Below, one piece after another: positions 12,119 to 16,158 of a stretch of 16,158 bases of DNA. How positions within the stretch are numbered: position 1 is the first letter of the stretch; every line of letters starts with the position of its first letter. The translations under genes and the position numbers were made by a program. The notes under the pieces are model-generated. The model was not told where the DNA came from and searched no databases. It saw only the letters and a list, made by a program, of their open reading frames with translations. Origin of the DNA: Betaproteobacteria bacterium (lineage in GTDB: Bacteria; Pseudomonadota; Gammaproteobacteria; Burkholderiales; Burkholderiaceae); assembly GCA_947468785.1 (NCBI GenBank), contig CANIMS010000011.1, forward strand, positions 1 through 16,158. Direction: 5' to 3'.

Positions 12119-12793
12119 CTACAGTAATTTCCCACCCTGAAGCTGTATTTGGCGTTGGCAGCGATTGGCTAAGGCTGGGTCATGGGTTACTAAAATTAAA
12201 GTTGAATGATTGGCCTGATTTAAGTCAAAAAGGAGGTCAATAACCCGGTTTCCACTTGCTTCATCTAGGCTACCAGTAGGCTCGTCTGCAAATAGAATGG
12301 CTGGTCGATTAATGAAAGCACGGGCCAAAGCGACACGCTGCTGCTCCCCGCCGGATAAAGTCTTTGGAAAGTGCTTCAGACGATCTTTTAGCCCTACTTT
12401 ATCCAACCAAAAAGAGGCCTTTTCATTAGCATCTAAATCACCCCTTAACTCAGCAGGAAGCATGACATTTTCCAAAGCATTCAGGTGGGGCAACAATTGG
12501 AATGATTGGAAGACAAAACCAACGTGGGACCCTCTTAGACTTGCACGTCCATCCTCATTCAATTCATTGAGGTCTTGCCCCATCAAGACAACGTTTCCGC
12601 TCGTAGGGGTATCTAAACCTGCTAAAAGACTCAATAAGGTACTTTTTCCAGACCCTGAGCTTCCGGTAATGGCTACACTCTCACCCTGATAGAGGTCAAA
12701 GCAAATGTCGTGCAAAATAGTTAGTGTGCCATCGCTAGACATAACCTGTTTGCCTAAATGATTTGCACTAAGAACCTTGGTTGAATTACTCAT
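12119..12793 (-). CDS. ABC transporter ATP-binding protein, YbbA/LolD type
   Basis: This is a complete 224-residue ATPase subunit. Walker A is GSSGSGKST (44-52), the Q-loop is FQSFQL (Q96), the ABC signature is LSGGEQQ (146-152), Walker B with the catalytic Glu is ILFADE (166-171), the D-loop is SLD (175-177) and the H-loop is H204 in THD. All nucleotide-binding parts are intact. The sequence style fits the MacB/LolD/YbbA group, whose ATPases work with permeases of the FtsX/MacB fold. In E. coli, ybbA stands divergent from tesA exactly as here, so YbbA is the best name. No permease gene follows: the next gene is purL, 21 bp downstream. The partner, if any, must be elsewhere. No Shine-Dalgarno sequence precedes the start; a TATAAA at 12811-12806 could be a -10 box giving a very short leader. 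Confidence 0.92.
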   Translation of the reverse strand: MSNSTKVLSANHLGKQVMSSDGTLTILHDICFDLYQGESVAITGSSGSGKSTLLSLLAGLDTPTSGNVVLMGQDLNELNEDGRASLRGSHVGFVFQSFQLLPHLNALENVMLPAELRGDLDANEKASFWLDKVGLKDRLKHFPKTLSGGEQQRVALARAFINRPAILFADEPTGSLDEASGNRVIDLLFDLNQANHSTLILVTHDPALANRCQRQIQLQGGKLL

Positions 12794-12795
12794 AA

Positions 12796-13482
12796 ATGTC
12801 GAAGCTTTATATCCCTAAGATGACGAATCCACTATTTTGCAATTGCGCATTTGTAAGAAGATTTAAAAATCTGGGTCTATTTTGCCTGTTTATGAGCATT
12901 GTTACATTGACTCATGCAAATTCGACCATTTTGGTTCTAGGTGATAGCCTCTCTGCCGAGTATGGCATAACAAGGGGGGCTGGCTGGGTAAAGCTACTCG
13001 AGGATCAACTTCAAAAGCAAGCCAGTCCATGGAGTATCTTTAATGCCAGTATTAGCGGCGAAACAAGTTCAGGCGGTCTTGCAAGGCTACCAGCTCTATT
13101 ACAGCAAAAGAAGCCAGGAATTGTCCTGCTAGAACTTGGAGCCAACGATGCATTAAGAGGATTATCGATTGAACAAACTGAGAAAAATCTTCGTAAGATG
13201 ATTCAAATCAGCAAGCAATCGGGAGCAAAAGTATTGCTCTTTGGAATTCAGATACCGCCTAATTATGGGCAAGACTACACAAATCAGTTTAAATCAATCT
13301 ATCCAAAATTAGCTACTCAAGAAAGCATTGAGTTATTACCCTTCTTTTTGAAAGGGGTTGCATCTCAAAAAGATTACTTTCAGGCAGATAATATTCACCC
13401 AAATGAAAAAGCGCAGATGCAGCTCTTTAAAAATGTTTGGGATGCGATGACGCCCTACCAGAGTCTATTAAAGAATAAGTAA
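12796..13482 (+). CDS. tesA: Arylesterase / acyl-CoA thioesterase I / lysophospholipase (SGNH hydrolase), periplasmic
   Basis: TesA-type enzymes hydrolyse esters and thioesters in the periplasm. Numbered from the first ATG, the four SGNH blocks are intact: VLGDSLSAEYG with S51, SGETSSGG with G88, LGANDALRG with N117, and DNIHPN with D198 and H201 completing the triad. A signal peptide precedes them: a basic patch (RRFK, 21-24), a hydrophobic core (LGLFCLFMSIVTL, 27-39) and a likely cleavage after THA (39-41). The outermost start at 12796 lies only 2 bp from the start of the divergent ABC gene and has no Shine-Dalgarno sequence. The ATG at 12820 (220 residues, 33-residue signal peptide) is at least as plausible and leaves more room for promoters. 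The gene is convergent with ppiD, with only 9 bp between stops and no visible terminator. Confidence 0.93.
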   Translation: MSKLYIPKMTNPLFCNCAFVRRFKNLGLFCLFMSIVTLTHANSTILVLGDSLSAEYGITRGAGWVKLLEDQLQKQASPWSIFNASISGETSSGGLARLPALLQQKKPGIVLLELGANDALRGLSIEQTEKNLRKMIQISKQSGAKVLLFGIQIPPNYGQDYTNQFKSIYPKLATQESIELLPFFLKGVASQKDYFQADNIHPNEKAQMQLFKNVWDAMTPYQSLLKNK

Positions 13483-13491
13483 GGCTAGTAA

Positions 13492-14955
13492 TTAACTACC
13501 CGCACCAGTGTTAGCTGCTTTAAGTGGGTTAATAATCTTGACTTTAGCCGACTCGCGCCAGAAGGACATAAATCCAGCAAACTCCGATTGAGCAGCAAGA
13601 GACTGAATTTGTGCAGCTTGGGCTTTATAGACCTTAGCATCGCCTGCAGGCGGCTGACGAACTTGGTCAATGCGATACAGGGTGGTACCAACCCCCGGAT
13701 TGGATACCGATACCACCGCAGGTAACTTTTCAGGATTAATAGACATAACATCATCTAATGCAGGGCCGACCAAATTAGCTGGTTTATTACGTGAAACCCA
13801 AATTGGGCTAGCAAAACCGGTATTAGACTTTGGGTCCTTTTGCATGGATGCAAAACGTTCTGATGCTGCTGCAATAGCTAACTTTTCTGCAGCGCGTTGA
13901 CTAACTTGACGCTTTACTTCATTGGCGACTTCTTTGAAAGGCAGGGTTTGTGCAGGATGAAATGTCACTACGCGGGCCGATACAAAAACCCCTGGGGAAA
14001 TTTGGACCGCTTCGATGTTGCGCTTATTCTTAACTGCATCATCAGAAAATAAAGATTGCACAACCTTTGGGCTAGCAAGGGGATGATCCTTCGAGTTGGA
14101 ACTCATTCCACCACGAGTTAATCCCTTCTGACTTTGAACGCTTAATTTGAGCTTATCTGCCGCTGGCTTGAGACTATCAGATTGGTCATAAGTTAAATTA
14201 GCAAATTGATCAGCCTTTTCACTAAAAACCTTAGCATCTTCCTTTGGGTCAGCTCTGAGAACAAGATATTCAACATCTACAAAATCAGGGCTTACAAAAA
14301 GCTTAGCATTCGCATCATAGAAAGCTTGAAGCTCTTCCTGGCTGGGATTAACCTTCGATAAATAATCTTTAGCATCGAATCGAAGTGCCTGAACTTGACG
14401 TTCAGTTTCATAAAGAGCAGAAATAATCTCAGACATTTTGGGTGCGGCTAATTCTGTTCTTGCAACAGAATTTAAGAGCTGGCCGATCTTCAAATCATAA
14501 GCTTGGCTTGCATAAAACTGCTCTTCGTTAAGGCCATTATTCGCTAGGAGCTGCTTAAATCTTTCATCATCAAAGCTTCCATCAGGCTTGTAAAGCGCTC
14601 TAATTTGGGGGATATTTTGCAAACTTTTGATGAGCGCATCTTTTCCAACTTGTAAACGCAAATCAGTCGCAGCAAAGCCGAGAATTTTTTGTTGCAAAAG
14701 CTCATTCAAAACCGCCTGACGAAATTGAAGACTTTGTGCAATTTGCAGATTACCACCAGCACGTTCAGCTTGACGTTTAGCGTTCATCTCTACTTCTTGG
14801 GCAGTAATAGGCTTGCCGTTAACTTTAACTAAGTCCGTTTCCTTATCTATAAAGTCGGAGTAGCTAGAGATTCCAAAAAAGGCAAAAGATGGAACGATAA
14901 CCAGCATTAATGCAAATTGCATTAATCTTTGGTGCTTGCGGATGGTGTCAAACAT
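13492..14955 (-). CDS. ppiD: PpiD-type periplasmic folding factor (SurA N-terminal domain protein) apparently lacking the parvulin domain
   Basis: PpiD is an inner-membrane protein facing the periplasm that assists proteins leaving the Sec translocon. The N-terminus, MFDTIRKHQRLMQFALMLVI, then a single membrane helix (about 11-29) and the SurA-like chaperone region (about 35-215, with VNGKPITAQEV and SLQFRQAVLNELLQQKIL), match the family. E. coli PpiD is 623 residues and related betaproteobacterial proteins about 640; this one is 487. The missing part seems to be the PpiC/parvulin domain. After PDFVDVEYLVLRADP (223-237), where parvulin normally begins, the sequence passes at about 240 into the segment that normally follows it (FSEKADQFANLTYDQSDSLKP, near 244-263). 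No GGDLG-type parvulin motif is seen. The frame is open throughout, so this is not a frameshift. It lies downstream of tRNA-Val and lon, a common order in this family. Confidence 0.9.
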   Translation of the reverse strand: MFDTIRKHQRLMQFALMLVIVPSFAFFGISSYSDFIDKETDLVKVNGKPITAQEVEMNAKRQAERAGGNLQIAQSLQFRQAVLNELLQQKILGFAATDLRLQVGKDALIKSLQNIPQIRALYKPDGSFDDERFKQLLANNGLNEEQFYASQAYDLKIGQLLNSVARTELAAPKMSEIISALYETERQVQALRFDAKDYLSKVNPSQEELQAFYDANAKLFVSPDFVDVEYLVLRADPKEDAKVFSEKADQFANLTYDQSDSLKPAADKLKLSVQSQKGLTRGGMSSNSKDHPLASPKVVQSLFSDDAVKNKRNIEAVQISPGVFVSARVVTFHPAQTLPFKEVANEVKRQVSQRAAEKLAIAAASERFASMQKDPKSNTGFASPIWVSRNKPANLVGPALDDVMSINPEKLPAVVSVSNPGVGTTLYRIDQVRQPPAGDAKVYKAQAAQIQSLAAQSEFAGFMSFWRESAKVKIINPLKAANTGAGS

Positions 14956-14978
14956 GGAATGATTCGCTAGTAAAAAAT

Positions 14979-15007
14979 GATGTAGACCACTAGTTTACTA
15001 GGCACAA
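14979..15007 (-). promoter_or_regulatory. Candidate ppiD promoter with CTAG repeats
   Basis: On the minus strand TTGTGC (15007-15002) and TACATC (14984-14979) are separated by exactly 17 bp; each matches its consensus at three of six positions. The spacer contains CTAGT-TT-ACTAG (14990-15001, plus-strand reading), a 5-bp inverted repeat. A further CTAGT lies at 14967-14971, between the promoter and the start at 14955. The matches are weak one by one, so the call is tentative. Confidence 0.3.
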
Positions 15008-15059
15008 GAGGATCAGTGCTTGAGATGCCTGAAAAAGGCCATATTAGAGAGTAAAAACT

Positions 15060-15135
15060 TGGTGGGCGCTGAGAGGCTCGAACTCCCGACATTCTGCGTG
15101 TAAGGCAGACGCTCTACCAGCTGAGCTAAGCGCCC
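15060..15135 (-). tRNA. tRNA-Val (anticodon UAC)
   Basis: The minus strand folds into a complete cloverleaf. The acceptor stem GGGCGCT pairs with AGCGCCC; the D arm contains AGCTCAGCTGGTAGAGC; the anticodon stem TCTGC/GCAGA encloses the loop CTTACAC, whose centre TAC reads valine GUA-type codons; and the T arm contains GTTCGAGCC. The discriminator base is A (15063) and the CCA end is encoded (15062-15060). The total is 76 nt. It sits between lon and ppiD, in the same direction as both. Confidence 0.97.
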
Positions 15136-15153
15136 CAAATTAATACAGCTGAG

Positions 15154-15159
15154 ATTGTA
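15154..15159 (-). promoter_or_regulatory. Candidate -10 box for tRNA-Val
   Basis: TACAAT on the minus strand at 15159-15154 lies 18 bp upstream of the mature tRNA 5' end, a normal distance for a tRNA promoter. No good -35 hexamer is seen at 16-18 bp spacing, so the tRNA could instead be processed from lon read-through. Confidence 0.35.
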
Positions 15160-15242
15160 ACCTAATTGAACAAAATAGAGGGTTACGATGCACTGACCCC
15201 CTAAAATACAAGGTAAATACATCAGTAACCCCAACCCAATTA

Positions 15243-16158
15243 TTAGTGCTTTAGGATATCTCCAGAAGAAACCTTCTCGCTCGCTTTACTTGCCTCAGCA
15301 GCCTTTTTAGCCAACTCTTCAGGGCTAGGGTCTGGTAAAGCCTCTGGCATGCGCTCCAATGCAAGCTCTAAGACTTTATCAATCCAGCGTACTGGAACGA
15401 TCTCAATGGCATTCTTGACGTTGTCAGGAATATCAATTAAATCTTTGACATTTTCCTCGGGGATCAAGGCCAACTTAATGCCGCCTCGATGCGCAGCAAG
15501 TAGTTTTTCTTTTAAGCCACCAATCGGCAAAACTTCTCCGCGTAGCGTGATTTCTCCAGTCATTGCTACATCAGAACGAATCGGTATTCCTGTAAACACA
15601 GAAACTAACGCAGTTGTGATGGCAATACCAGCTGATGGACCATCTTTTGGAGTGGCGCCATCAGGGAAGTGAATATGAATATCTTTCTTTTCAAAAGATT
15701 CATCAGCAATTCCTAGTAGTCGCGCTCTGGACCGCACTACAGTCCGCGCAGCCTCTACTGATTCTTTCATCACATCGCCAATTGATCCGGTACGAGTAAT
15801 GACACCTTTACCAGGCATCGTGGCGGCCTCAATCGTTAATAGATCGCCGCCCACTTCTGTCCATGCAAGACCCGTTACCTGTCCTATTTGATTCTCCTTG
15901 CCGGCTAAACCAAAATCATACATACGAACAGAGAGAAACTTTTCAAGGTTATCCGCATTCACCACTATCGGCGCTGCTTCTTTCTTCAGAAGCAAAAGCT
16001 TCACTACTTTGCGGCAGATTTTACTAATTTCACGTTCCAATGAGCGGACGCCAGCCTCACGAGTGTAATAGCGGATCATGCTGCGCACAGCACTGTCTTC
16101 AATTTTCAGCTCATCCTTTTTCAGACCATTGTTTTTAATCTGCTTTGGAATTAAGTAA
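15243..16158 (-). CDS. lon: ATP-dependent protease La (Lon), C-terminal part only, cut by window edge
   Basis: The open frame runs from the right edge (no start in the window) to the stop at 15243, giving about 304 residues: the end of the AAA+ module and the whole protease domain. It begins YLIPKQIKNNGL and continues through the lid segment SMIRYYTREAGVRSLEREI. The protease domain contains GLAWTEVGGDLL. The catalytic serine lies in KDGPSAGIAI (Ser codon 15635-15633) and the catalytic lysine is the second Lys of GGLKEKLLAAHRGG, 43 residues later, the normal Ser-Lys dyad spacing. The tail after ALERMPEALPDP is Lys/Ala/Glu-rich and probably flexible. An internal ATG at 16088 is not the start, because the Lon sequence continues upstream in frame. 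Lon degrades misfolded and regulatory proteins in the cytoplasm. No clear terminator follows before tRNA-Val. Confidence 0.98.
   Translation of the reverse strand, partial: YLIPKQIKNNGLKKDELKIEDSAVRSMIRYYTREAGVRSLEREISKICRKVVKLLLLKKEAAPIVVNADNLEKFLSVRMYDFGLAGKENQIGQVTGLAWTEVGGDLLTIEAATMPGKGVITRTGSIGDVMKESVEAARTVVRSRARLLGIADESFEKKDIHIHFPDGATPKDGPSAGIAITTALVSVFTGIPIRSDVAMTGEITLRGEVLPIGGLKEKLLAAHRGGIKLALIPEENVKDLIDIPDNVKNAIEIVPVRWIDKVLELALERMPEALPDPSPEELAKKAAEASKASEKVSSGDILKH

Noticed and set aside
15026..15040. Possible terminator GCCT-GAAAA-AGGC after tRNA-Val
   Set aside because: The stem is only about 4 bp, and the T-run lies in the loop rather than after the stem.
15157..15230. GTAACC / GGTTAC / GTAACC short repeats between lon and tRNA-Val
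   Set aside because: The arms are 6 bp with irregular spacing and no T-run, so they do not make a convincing terminator or operator.
15013..15234. 73-residue minus-strand reading frame over the tRNA-Val region
   Set aside because: It includes the familiar false peptide made by translating a tRNA (GRLAQLVERLPYTQNVGSSS) and overlaps a complete tRNA gene.

Overview
The window is a stretch of bacterial chromosome. Gene content, gene order and protein style point to a betaproteobacterium of the family Burkholderiaceae. A small-genome freshwater Polynucleobacter-like organism is the best guess, because the coding sequence is only moderately GC-rich, the intergenic gaps are short and few, and the order lon - tRNA-Val - ppiD / pyrG-kdsA-eno-ftsB fits that group. 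This is recognition from memory; no database search was run.

Layout, left to right. Positions 1-4144 (minus strand) hold an apparent operon read pyrG -> kdsA -> eno -> ftsB: CTP synthesis, Kdo-8-phosphate synthesis for LPS, glycolytic enolase and a divisome protein cut by the left edge. Positions 4145-4633 hold the divergent control region, a 62-residue two-helix membrane protein of the superinfection-immunity-like family, a weak terminator and the acnB leader. Positions 4634-7219 (plus) are acnB, aconitase B of the TCA cycle. It ends at a strong hairpin (7256-7284) that also serves the convergent minus-strand genes. Positions 7299-12793 (minus) are read as an ABC ATPase (YbbA/LolD type) -> purL (purine synthesis) -> a spermidine-synthase-like methyltransferase-fold protein. 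Position 12796 starts tesA (plus), a periplasmic SGNH esterase divergent from the ABC ATPase with only 2 bp between the outermost start codons. TesA converges on ppiD (13492-14955, minus), a membrane-anchored periplasmic chaperone. Upstream of ppiD lie tRNA-Val(UAC) (15060-15135) and the C-terminal part of lon (15243-16158), cut by the right edge.

Almost everything is housekeeping. I saw no insertion sequence, prophage, CRISPR array, toxin-antitoxin pair or recognisable new defence system. The most interesting points are a PpiD that seems to have lost its parvulin domain cleanly; a KdsA with the metal-dependent ligand set; a SpeE-like protein lacking the standard spermidine synthase motifs; a -10 box so close to the purL start that the message could be leaderless; dyad sequences at the pyrG and acnB promoters; and the very tight ybbA/tesA divergence. 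Few genes show a good Shine-Dalgarno sequence; eno, kdsA and acnB are the exceptions.
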